From positions 1 to 64,000 of the forward strand of contig NMRA01000889.1 of assembly GCA_002633005.1 (NCBI GenBank): a DNA stretch of 64,000 nt. The letters run 5' to 3'. This DNA comes from Phoronis australis (lineage: Eukaryota; Phoronida; Phoronidae). Shown one piece after another: positions 47,801-58,215 of the stretch. The translations under genes and the position numbers were made by a program. Below the pieces are notes generated by a model. That model saw nothing but the letters and a program-made list of their open reading frames with translations, was not told the origin of the DNA and made no database searches. The stretch's first letter is position 1; every line of letters starts with the position of its first letter.

Positions 47801-49180
47801 TTTGTAATGCTCGCCAACCCTGGATAATTTTTATTTTTTGTTACACACTTGAGTTGGTTGTGTTTGAGAAATAAGCAATCTTTGTTTCTTGTTATTAGAT
47901 TTCCTGTTATTTTCTTCTAAAACAAACATCCTATTTGGTATTCATGAACCCTGTTCCTTTGGTGACTGGCTCAACGTGTCATCTAGATTGACAAATGCAT
48001 TATCGTATAATTCTTATACTTTATTCATGTTAAATTGACATTGAGTGTTTTACGTTGGAATAATGATTTTTTCTTATGCTAATAAAATCTACTTGGCTAT
48101 TCCAATGAATTGTAATAACCTACCTGGATTATAGTAAAAATGAAGTGTCATTTCGATAACGAATCTGAAATAGCAAGCATGCAAAATTCTAAATCTAATT
48201 TTTATAATCCCAGGAGCTTCGCATGTCTAAAAAATAAAAGGTTTCTTGTGTCTTTGTGAATGATCTAGAGAACGAGCTCAAGCTTTTTGTTTTTTAAACT
48301 TATTTTAAGTGTTTTCGGATTTAAGCTGAAAAGTTTTCATCCTTGAATCTTATGCCTCCTTGGTGTGGTGCATAATGAGGTGATCTACGCTTGAAGTTGA
48401 AACCCGCGATGACCTAAGTACTGCATTTTCACATTTACCCCTATCATTCACGGAGGCCTCCAATCAATCTATTACCATATCCTTAGTGTTTAGCCCAGCA
48501 CCATTTTTGAGAAAATCATTGCATGCCTACTATCCCTTTCTTTAAAGCATCCGAAAACAGTTTTATTTCAGTTGACAAATGAATGCAGTTGAACTTGCTG
48601 TAAAAATCATATCCTGCCTACTACACCCAAGTTTTTTAAGGCTTGATTTTTGCAGTGCCTGCCTATGAATAATAAATATTGTCGAGGCACCGATACTAGT
48701 TTGAGAGTTTTTAAAGGTGACAAGGGTAAGACTTGAAAACTGATTCTTGTAAACAACCTGAGGGTAACTGTGGTTAGGAGTGAACTTGGTTAATTAACTT
48801 TGTAGTATGCTGTGAACAATTGATGTATAACTAAAAGTTTCGGTCCTAAAAATATTGCAAGGCAGTAAGTCTCTAAGGTTTGCGCCTTTCTGGCAGGGCT
48901 CAGTTTGTCTGTTGGTACCGTGCTGTCCAGATGTGAGTTGAAGAAACTGAACTTATTGCATTAATCTGAGTTGGGAATGGGTTGGGATTTCAATTAGAAA
49001 AGTTGATGACTCAGGTCATTCTGTCTTCTGCTCTAATAGAATATTGTAGCAAGATCTCTCTTTTCTGTTATTTGGGGCATTGGCTGAGGATGTAGGTTTA
49101 CTTGAAATTTGGGATGAAAGTTAATTCTTTATTCTTTGCTTGATGGCACTTTTGTCTGAGTTATTTAAGCATGGGTTGTT
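44850..49180. other. No gene recognised
   Basis: Includes the 115-codon open frame at 45765-46112, which has no splice context or protein-like pattern that I recognise, and the hairpin at 47711-47808. Confidence 0.55.
47711..47808. repeat. ~98-bp hairpin with a perfect 16-bp stem
   Basis: TAGATGAAGTAATGTC (47741-47756) is exactly inverted at 47763-47778 across a 6-base loop. Outward, pairing resumes with ACGTACC / GGTACGT and AAATAC / GTATTT, giving arms of about 45 nt. Size and shape resemble a small MITE or a pre-miRNA-like foldback; no relatives were seen in the window. Confidence 0.8.
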
Positions 49181-52100
49181 ACTTGGCGAAACATTTCGCC
49201 AAGTATGTTGCTCTTCCAATAAGTTTGTTTTTTGTTTGTTCGCACGATACAGGTCGCAATTTTCGTCCGATCATCACGAAATTTACGCATAACACGTACT
49301 TCTGGAAGTACTGGAAGCCTATTGTTTTTCGTCAAAATCGGATCCAAGATGGCAGCTGTAGCGGCCATTTTGTTTTCATTTAAAGGTTCAAATGCTTCTG
49401 GAGGCTACAATTTTTTACGTAAAAAGCTAAGAATCGGCACAGTAAATGGACCGGAAGTTTTCTACGAGTATACTGGAAATTGTTTACTTCCGGTTAAAGA
49501 TAACGGAAATATCGGCGATCCCGCATGCGCACCTCGATTTTGGCCTAAAGATGTTTTCTCCTGTAGAGGGCGCATTATAAGACCAATTCCTTCGAATTTT
49601 TACAGGTATTAGTTTCTTATGGCATGCTATTATATAAAGCCAAAAAGCGGAAGTTGCTTTCAAGATGGCGAATCTGGCGCATGTTGACCCATTTTCAGTC
49701 GTGCTGGAGTGCGATTTTAAACGGGAAGAGAAAAAGACGTGATTTTTTGCATGTGGATTCTTTGAAGTATATTCCTTCAAAGGGCCTGTAACAATTTTTT
49801 TCTCAGACTTACCGTTTTCGAGTTATTTGAATTTGAATTTCTTAAAAAAAACGCAAAATTTCATTTTTTTTCTAAAAATTTACGGAATTAGGCGATACCA
49901 TCAGTTTAGATAGAATTTTGAACGGGCTTTCAGATGTTTTCCATTTTTCGCTAGGACGTCTACTTTTCGAGTGAGTTATTTGAGATTTTCTGATAACGCT
50001 GTTCCTTTGTTGAGCGCTCTTGCTGCATTGATGTTGGTTTATCTTCTATTGAACTAGTCTGTAGCCTATTTCTTATTGATTTATGACATCTAAGTTCGTC
50101 ATATGAATGTTGTGATGTTGTTCATCATCGCCACCACCATCATCATATTCATCATCTTCGTCATCATCTCCGTCGTTGTCTTTTCCGTTAATTTTGCCAA
50201 GTGTCGCTCAAGACTGTAGCCTTTTTCTTACTGATTTCGGACTTCTTTGTTTGTCATGTGTATGTTATTATTACTTCTTTTGTTCATCCTCGCCACCATC
50301 GTCGTCATATTCGTCATCTTCGTCATCATCTTTATCGTCATCTTTTTGTTTAATTTCGCCAAGTTTCACTGCTCGGACCGCTTTCATGTTGTTTGTTACC
50401 CCAACAGCATTAAAAATTGTTTGTTCGCATGATACAGGTCGCAATTTTCGTCCGATCACAAAATTTACACATAACACGTAGTTCCGGAAGTACTGGAAGC
50501 GTATTGTTTTTCGTCATAATCGGTTCCAAGATGGGGGCTGTGGTGGCCATTTTGTTTTCATTTTAAGACTCAAAGGCTTATAGAGGCTACAATTTTTTAA
50601 ATACAGAGCTGAAAATTGGCACAATTAATGGAATGGAAGTGTGCTAAAAGTATACAGTAAATTGTTTACTTCCGGTTAAAGATGGCGGAAATATCGGCGA
50701 TCGCGCACCTCGATTTTGGCCTAAAAACATTTTCTCCTGTAGAGGGCGCATTATAAGACCAATTCTTTCGAATTTTTACAGGTATTAGTTTCTTATGACA
50801 TGCTATTATACAAAGCCAAAAAACCGGAAGTTGCTTTCAAGATGGCGGATCTGGTGCATGTTGACCCATTTTCAGTCGTGCTGGAGTGCGATTTTAAACG
50901 GGAAGAGAAAAAGACGGTATTTTTTGCATGTGGATTCTTTGAAGTATATTCTTTCAAATGGCCTGTAACAATTTTTTTCTCAGACTTACCGTTTTCGAGT
51001 TATTTGACTTTGAATTTCTTAAAAAGAAATGCAAAATTTCGTTTTTTTCAAAAAATTTACGGAATTAGGCGATACCATCAGTTTAAATAGAATTTTGAAC
51101 GGGCTTTCAGAAGATGTTTTCCATTTTTCGCTAGGACGTCTACTTTTCGAGTGAGTTATTTGAGATTTTCTGATAACGCTGTTCCTTTGTTGAGCGCTCT
51201 TGCTGCATTGATGTTGGTTTATCTTCTATTGAACTAGACTGTAGCCTATTTCTTATTGATTTATGACATCTAAGTTCGTCATATGAATGTTGTGATGTTG
51301 TTCATCATCGCTACCACCATCATCGTATTCGTCATCATCGTCATCATCTTCGTCATCATCTCCGTCGTTGTCTTTTCCGTTAATTTTGCCAAGTGTCGCT
51401 CAAGAGTGCAGCCTTTTTCTTATTGATTTCGGACTTCTACGTTCATCATGTGTATGTTATTATTTCTTCTTTTGTTCATCCTCGCCATCATCGTCGTCAT
51501 ATTCGTCATCTTCGTCATCATCTTTATCGTCATCTTTTTGGTTAATTTCGCCAAGTTTTGCTCCCCGGAGCGCTTTCATTTTTTTTGTTCGCACTCTACA
51601 GTACGCAATTTTCGTCCGATTCTCATGAAATTTGCACATGACGTGTAGATCAGAAAGTCCTGGAAGCCTATTGTTTTTGGTCATGATCGGATTCAAAATG
51701 GCGGACGTGGTGGCCATTTTGTTTCCGATTTCACACTCAAATGCTCATAGAGGCCACATTTTTGACGTACAAAGCTGAAACTTAGTATGATTATTACTGA
51801 ACACATGTGCTACAAGTGTGCCAAAAAACGTTGACTTCCGGTTAAAGATGGCGTAAATATTGACAATGGCGCATGTGTACCTTGATAACTGGCCGAAATT
51901 TTTTTTTCCCGTAGAGGGCGCATTGGCAAACCTATCACTTTCAAACTGGTCACGTGTTTGTTGCTATTGATCAGCTTTTATAAAATTTTGTTTAACCGGA
52001 AGTCACTTTCAAGATGGCGACTCTGGAGCATTTTCACCCGTTTTCAATCATTCTGGTGTCGCATTTTTAACGGGAAGAGCAAATGACGTGAATTTTTGCA

Positions 52101-52560
52101 TGTGGATTCCTCGAAGTATGCTTTTTAAAAAGTTCTGCAAAAACGTTTTTCTCAGACTTACCGTTTTCGAGTTGTTCGACTTTGAATTTCAAAAAAAAAC
52201 GCAAAATTTGAATTTTTTCGAAAAAAATTATGGAATGTTGCGAAACTATATCAATTTAGATAGAGTTTGGAACGGGCTTTCAGAAGATGTTTTCCATTAT
52301 TCACTAGGATGTCTACTTTTCGAATTATTTGACATTTTCTGATAGCGCTGTTCCTTTGTTGAGCGCTCTTACTGCATTGATGTTGGTTTAGTTTATTTGA
52401 ACAAGACTGTAGCTTATTTCTTACTAATTTATTACATCTAAGTTCGTCGTATGAATGTTATCGTGTTGATCATAATCGCCACCTTCATCGTTATGATCGT
52501 CGTTTTCCTCCCCATCGTACTTTTTTCGCGTAATTTCGCCAAGTGTCGCTGCTCCAAGCG
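49181..52560 (+). repeat. Three-unit tandem array of ~1.0-1.2-kb units
   Basis: Units begin after TTTCGCCAAG boundary boxes at about 49196, 50356 and 51547, with a final one at about 52531. Units 1 and 2 are nearly identical over long stretches; unit 3 is more diverged and shorter. Each has a GTTCGCAC(G)ATACAGGTCGCAAT-like start, ETS-like ACTTCCGGTTAAAGATGGCG and CCGGAAGT boxes, repeated AAGATGGCG (YY1-like), a GTAGAGGGCGCATT box and a CATC/GTC-rich microsatellite near the end. The left edge is a perfect 24-bp palindrome (49181-49204, ACTTGGCGAAA-CA-TTTCGCCAAGT). Open frames inside are not protein-like. Confidence 0.9.
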
Positions 52561-53407
52561 CTCTCGTTTTGATATGTCATATAGTCCTGTAGTAAGCTGG
52601 CCTTTTGAAGGTCTTTTCATACTGACTTAACTCCGGTCTGATTGGAGCGTCGAGTAAGCTGCGAAGTTTACTAAACAATTTATACCAGCTTTGGTAGTTA
52701 ACGGACATTGAAGTAAACAGGTGACGCTGTTGTCATTGAAGTAATCGTAAGGTAGCGCTGCACTCTAAGATTTTTTTAATGTGACAATTTGGGAACATTT
52801 ACATGTGCTAATTGACATAAAACTTATAATATTTTCAATTCGACTGGTGATTATTCGAGCAAAATATAAGCAACTATTAGTGACGACACTACCCTGACAA
52901 TGACAGTGGCACCTGGCATAGCGTCGACGTGGCTGTTAAATCCACCTGTTAATTGCAAAGTAAACTGGTGCTGTTAACTTTGATCCAAGAATGAAGTTGA
53001 CCATTCATACTGACCGCAAAACATCGATGCGTGGACATTAGTATGAAAGGCCCTCAAGACACACTTGACATCAATTTATCTCATAGCCATTATTGAAGTG
53101 TATTACTTTACATGCATTTTCAGAACTGAAAGTTGCAAATGCGTACTATGGTATGTTAAAGTTACTAGAACTTAGTCCGCAGTATAGCGGAATGGTGAAA
53201 TTAATTTTTTCAATATTTCATGAAAAACTAATTGGGAATAAACTTTACTTCATTATTTACACAATGCGCTGTGGTCATTAACAGACACATGATGACATTT
53301 TGAAGATTTTTAGCAACGGTAAGCTTTAGAAAAAAGAAAAACACAAACTTTTTTGAATTTGAGAAAACTTGACAATAGCTTGGCTCAAGGGTACACTGTG
53401 CATTTTT

Positions 53408-55756
53408 ATGCGCCCACAAATTTATATGTGGACGCATTATGCCGTCATCTCGGGCCGGCCATCCGGCCGGCCAGGCGCCGTCCGCTGCTCTATCTTCAAA
53501 ACCCTTTGACATACGTTCATGAAATTTAGCACATATGTTCCTTTCATGAATGGGATGGCATGAGCAAACTTTCGGACAGATCCGACTACCGGTGTGCCCT
53601 GTAGTGGCAATTTTAGTTTTTTACGCTTACCTTTGTATCTTCAAAAGTCCTGAACAGATTTTTATGAAATTTGGTATGTAGGCACCTATTAGTGAGATGA
53701 CGCTATCCTCCCGTTTTCGGATGGATTCAATGTAGTTTGCACCACCTAGTGGCCATTTTTACTGTTTTTGAGTCTGTTTTTTGCGTTCACCCCTCTATCA
53801 ACCAAACCGCTCAAAGGATGATTGTGGAAATTGGCGTGTACATGCTTGCTATGAAGAGGAGGATTGACGATGATTTTCCGACGATTTTGACTACTGTGGC
53901 GTCTCCTAGTGGCAGTTTTAGCAAGTGTATTTATATGATGTTCACTACGGATGACGACGACTTTCGGACCGATCTGACTACTGCTGTGCCCTGTAGTGGC
54001 AATTTTGATTTTTTACGTTTAACTCAGTATCTTCAAAGGTCCTCAACAGATTTTCATAAAATTTTAAATATAGGCATCTATTGGTGTGGTGACGCTATCT
54101 TCCTGTTTTTGGATGGAATGGAGGTATTTTGCACCACCTAGTGGCCATTTTTTGCTGTTTTCAAATCTTGTTTTTGGTGTCCACTGTGTATCAACCAAAT
54201 CATTTGAAAATTGGCGTATATGTTCTCAGTGTGAAGATGACCTTTGATGATGGTGTCTGACTACTGCGGTGCCTTCTAGTGGTAGTTTTGTTTTGCACCC
54301 ATAGTTGTATCTCCTAAACCCACTGCAGGATCTTTGCTAAATTTAGTATGGTATTCGCTGTAATAACCGCCCATTGCTTGAATTAAAATAGTTTCGACTC
54401 AAGCAAATTACCTGAAATCCTCATTAAGTTTTCTAAGTAACATCTGTAAGATTTTTTTGTTAAGTTCCCGTGGAGTCTGGATTATTGGCAGGTTTAAGTA
54501 CAAATCTGTGCAACAACGTGCCATTTACATGTATGATCGGCAACACGGCGAGAAAAATTTCTGGACGAACACACATGTTGTTGTCACGTGACGTTTGTTT
54601 TGAAGTTCGTCTGCGAGTAAGCGAGCGCGTGCATGTCACCAAAGTTCATTTGCCAAAGCAGAAACCGTCTTTTGGCCAGAGCCACGCAATCTAACGAGCT
54701 AGATGTGCATTGTGTGTAAAGAAATTTGCACAAGCAGTAGGCCTAAACCAGAACGTGTTTCATTCAGCACTAGCCGGTCTCGTGCTAAAAACGTTCGACA
54801 TTTGTTTCGGTAAGGCCCATATTAGTCGCCGTGTAGCTGGATGCGTACGTAACTATCTGACAGTTATTTTTCGGTGTAAGCATTCACTGTCAGTTGTCAT
54901 TTTATCGGATATTCGGCTTAAAAACACCAATTATGGTTAATCAAACAATCCATCTAAAAAATAATGCAAACATGTTTTATAGTATTAGAAATTGTCGGAA
55001 ATTAGTGCCAATATTCATTTCTTACTGATGCTATGCTACCCATTTCATGAATTGATAGTTCCCGACTAATGTCTTTGATGACAGGTTCCTGTATGTAGCG
55101 CGCACTTCCTGGCCACGTGCGTTTAACACCCGAGTTATTTTTATTCATGAGACAGTCGATGTGTGTACTGGAAGGTCATACCATAGTGCACACGGTCGTC
55201 GCGAGAGCATAACAACGCTGTTGCGTTCTTTTTGAAGCGCGTTACTTTGAAGTGTAAAGTCACGGCTAAATACAAAGTAGCAGTGCCGCTGGTGGTCTAG
55301 AAGACCCGTGCAAAATTTTTTTGATCAATTGAAGACGTTACTGTAGCCGAGTTTTAGGACTGTAGATACGTCATTGTTCGCTTGTACGCGTTCATGGACT
55401 GGGCGCTTATTTCAGCAAAGTCTGAAAACGCGTAGGGGGCGCTTATAGGGGCATGGGCGGTTATTACGGCGAATACGGTAAGTGTATTTAGATGAAGATA
55501 ACTACAGACGACGACTTTCAGGCAGATCCAACGGACACTGTGCCCACTAGTGGCAATTTCATTTTATTCTGTTTTCCTTTGTTTCTCTGAAGTTCCTTGA
55601 CAGATTTTTATGAATTATGGCATGTTCCTGTTTTTTGGATTAATTGTATTTTTTGCGCCATCTAGTGGCCATTTTTATGATACAAATAAATAACTCTAAA
55701 AGCACACCATTTGCAATGCATTCGTGGGCGCATTTCAATGGTCCGCGTTGCTCTTG
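53408..55756 (+). mobile_element. Hairpin-ended modular element, copy D, split by a nested transposon
   Basis: Left part 53408-54348 and right part 55479-55756 surround the TA element at 54349-55478. Near the left end the usual GTCC repeats are replaced by two GGCCGGCC palindromes (53450-53475). An exact CTCF-core match lies at 55655-55668; one-mismatch forms lie near 53740, 54133 and 55543. The right end reaches CTCTTG at 55756. Confidence 0.85.
54349..55478. mobile_element. TA-flanked TIR element (GTATTCGCC family), copy 2, nested
   Basis: Same family as 43167-44399 but internally inverted. It interrupts the hairpin-ended element at 53408-55756. The flanks AAATTTAG-TA and TA-AGTGTATTTA join to a sequence that occurs uninterrupted in the other copies (for example near 16405 and 23620), so the target TA duplication is directly demonstrated. 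Confidence 0.9.
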
Positions 55757-56115
55757 TCAAAATTATTGTTGGATGGGATAGGCTTAACTGAAGGAACTAC
55801 AGTTTTGAATGAAATTTGTTTTTGCTATTGTACTCCAATGTCTCTCTCATAACACAACAGACTAAGGTATTTGTAAAGTTACCAAAAATACTTATCAAAT
55901 CTTCCGAATGAAAATGCTTTGCTGTTAAAGAACACTTAAAATTTATTCTTAAAAACAAAACTGGTATATAGTGAAGCAAAATTTGAATTTTCACAAAAAA
56001 TGTCATTAAACTCTTCACACAAACAGCCTTTTACCATTCAAACTTCTAGAAATCACAGTCTTTGAATAACAAAATAAAGATATTAATTTTCAACACAAAT
56101 TCTTCATCAGGTGGC

Positions 56116-57174
56116 TTAAATTTCATTTTCACAAATCATTTTTTCAGTTTCTTTCACAATTGTTTCGTGGTCCATTTCAATAGAAGTGTCCCTTACTTGT
56201 CGCCGCCATCGTAACATTATCAGCAGCTCGTTAAAAAATTCGGGAATGCAAGCGACATACACAATGAAAGTTGTGTATAAGTTGGCATGTCTGACAAATA
56301 TACACACATGGTTGGCCAACTGGTATTTAACCGCTATGTGCGGTAACTCCATGTAGTCCTCTCGCGGAAGCGAGTAAGTGACAATGTTAATGATGGTCAC
56401 TGGACTGCTGAGAAGAAAAAACACAGTACTCAATGCCATCGTGGCGCAGTAGAACTCAGCGCATTTGGCAGTTTCCGATATCCGCACCAACAGCATCCCG
56501 ACAAAGTTTATGACGACGCCTACGGCAACAACGATTATTGGTATGTAGCTGTTGATAACTGCACTGACGTACTCCCAGACTAAAAAGAGAGGCTCTCGCA
56601 CAAAAACCTGTGACATGACGCAGTGTTTATCCCGAGTAAGCATGAAGGTGTACGTCTTGTAAAAGTTAACGAAAACAAGTACCGTGTAGACCACGGTTAT
56701 TTTGGCCTTAGCAAGGAAGCGTGTGCTAGTCCTGCAAGCCTTGTCCGGCCAGTAGATGAGTAGGCACAAGTCCAGCACTAGGAGTGCCATCAACCACTGT
56801 GATGGGTACGTGACAAGCACCTCGATAAACTTCCATAGTCGGCAGCTCCAGTCCTGATGGTAGTATAGAGGAACAAAGGGATTGGATAGAACCTCGATCC
56901 ACGAGGGCGCCACTTGCAGTGTGACTGTAACCAAGTTCATGTAGCAATAGATGTAGAAGTAAAACCCGAGCGTGCACTTGGCTTGGGGTAGTCGGCGGAG
57001 AACCAAGATTGACAACACATTTGTAATTACTCCACCAAAGATGATGATCGGAAAGAAGTATTGGTTCAGAATTTTATATGCTTGATACTCAATTGAGGTG
57101 AGCACGTCGTATTGCATGTACCCGCTGGTTGTTCCATTCAGATCGAGTGAATCGTTGCTGTGTTCAGACTCCAT
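56116..57174 (-). CDS. Rhodopsin-type 7TM G-protein-coupled receptor
   Basis: A 352-residue protein with seven hydrophobic segments. The extracellular N-terminus has two N-glycosylation sequons (NDS, NGT). TM1 is FFPIIIFGGVITNVLSILVL with the family Asn; TM3 follows CRLW, whose Cys can pair with the Cys of DKHC before TM5. TM7 is NLYTTFIVYVACIPEFFNEL, an NPxxY-like position written IPEFF. The DRY box is replaced by LDL and TM2 lacks the usual Asp. The start chosen is MESEHSND: an acceptor (TTCTTTGCAG) places the exon start at 57203, giving a 5' leader with the ATG 29 nt in, and the longer upstream open frame is intronic. A possible poly(A) signal on the minus strand lies at 55942-55947. Ligand unknown; the type resembles lineage-expanded peptide/orphan receptors of invertebrates. 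If DDX1 continues past 64 kb this gene is nested in a DDX1 intron on the opposite strand. Confidence 0.85.
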   Translation of the reverse strand: MESEHSNDSLDLNGTTSGYMQYDVLTSIEYQAYKILNQYFFPIIIFGGVITNVLSILVLRRLPQAKCTLGFYFYIYCYMNLVTVTLQVAPSWIEVLSNPFVPLYYHQDWSCRLWKFIEVLVTYPSQWLMALLVLDLCLLIYWPDKACRTSTRFLAKAKITVVYTVLVFVNFYKTYTFMLTRDKHCVMSQVFVREPLFLVWEYVSAVINSYIPIIVVAVGVVINFVGMLLVRISETAKCAEFYCATMALSTVFFLLSSPVTIINIVTYSLPREDYMELPHIAVKYQLANHVCIFVRHANLYTTFIVYVACIPEFFNELLIMLRWRRQVRDTSIEMDHETIVKETEKMICENEI

Positions 57175-58129
57175 TAGTTTTCGCTGTCTCGAGCCACGGC
57201 AATCTGCAAAGAAGCAAAGAAGTGATGAAAAACTTAATGGACATAAAGAAAAATGAAAATCTGTTGTGAAATAAGTATTCAGACATTGACAAGACCACCT
57301 GATGCTGTGATGAGACCACGATTTTCTATGCCAGTCCACCACAGCTACATTTAATCTCCCATCTTCCCAGTGTATTTTTTATAGTATTTTGGTATTTTGT
57401 ATGGTACTTCTTTATTTTATTTGTAAGTCATAACCTTTTTTAAGTTATATGTGAATGAGTCAAACATTAATGTTAACTTTGTGTATTGAAAATAACCGTT
57501 TCCTTTGAAACGGTGACTTTTAGATATTACATAAGGTATATATATATTCAACTTCTTAAAGAAAAAAACTCAAAAACAATTCTTTTCACCTTAAGCAATT
57601 ATGTGCATGTAACGATTACCTTTAATGGTTGAATGGTTTAGAACTGTCATAAAAATCAGGTACATCAATATTTCTGCCTCTTAACATAGTCAACATCTTC
57701 ATTAAAATGACAATAGAAGTTCTCGTGAGATTTTCATCTACATAACTTGGCTCATTTTTATTTAATAGAGATAATGGCATTTATGGAGAAACGTTTGATT
57801 TATCCCTTGGGGCATCTCTTGCCAAGAAATGTTTACTTTATTTTACATCATTGCTTACCGCGTTGTTTTAATTGCACAATTGATGTGGCTGTTTATTCAC
57901 TCTCAGTTTTTGCTTCCGGTTTCTTTCTACGTCCTAGATTTAATCACTTCCTTATGAACCTGTTTCAGTGTATAAACAGGTCTGTAATAAAATATACAAT
58001 ACAAAAATTTTTATATTAATCTTAAATTGGTGTAAAAAAATATATCACAAACATTTCCAAGTCTGGTCAGTACGCCACCTGTGACCACATTACTTGACCT
58101 ATTGAATATAAGTCTGAAAAGATTTCTAC

Positions 58130-58215
58130 ACTAACTGGGACTCGAACCCAGAACATTCCGGGTCAATTAAGGTCGATCTAAGACTAGTGTCTATCTCAAT
58201 GCTACACACACAGAC
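58130..58215 (-). repeat. tRNA-like sequence, possible SINE head
   Basis: The minus strand contains a perfect T arm, CTGGG-TTCGAGT-CCCAG (58150-58134), with a box-A-like TAGCATTGAG at 58204-58195. The long spacing (about 46 nt) would fit a tRNA with a long variable arm, but the acceptor stem does not pair. Not called a tRNA gene. Confidence 0.45.

Noticed and set aside
49232-49612. 126-codon frame in the tandem array
   Set aside because: The frame is not kept in the sister units at about 50.4 and 51.6 kb, as expected for noncoding repeat.
57175-57342. Upstream extension of the receptor by 56 residues
   Set aside because: A strong acceptor at 57204-57206 and non-conserved, Cys/Ser/His-rich sequence indicate intron.
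58130-58215. Functional tRNA with long variable arm
   Set aside because: T arm perfect, acceptor stem unpaired and anticodon arm unclear.
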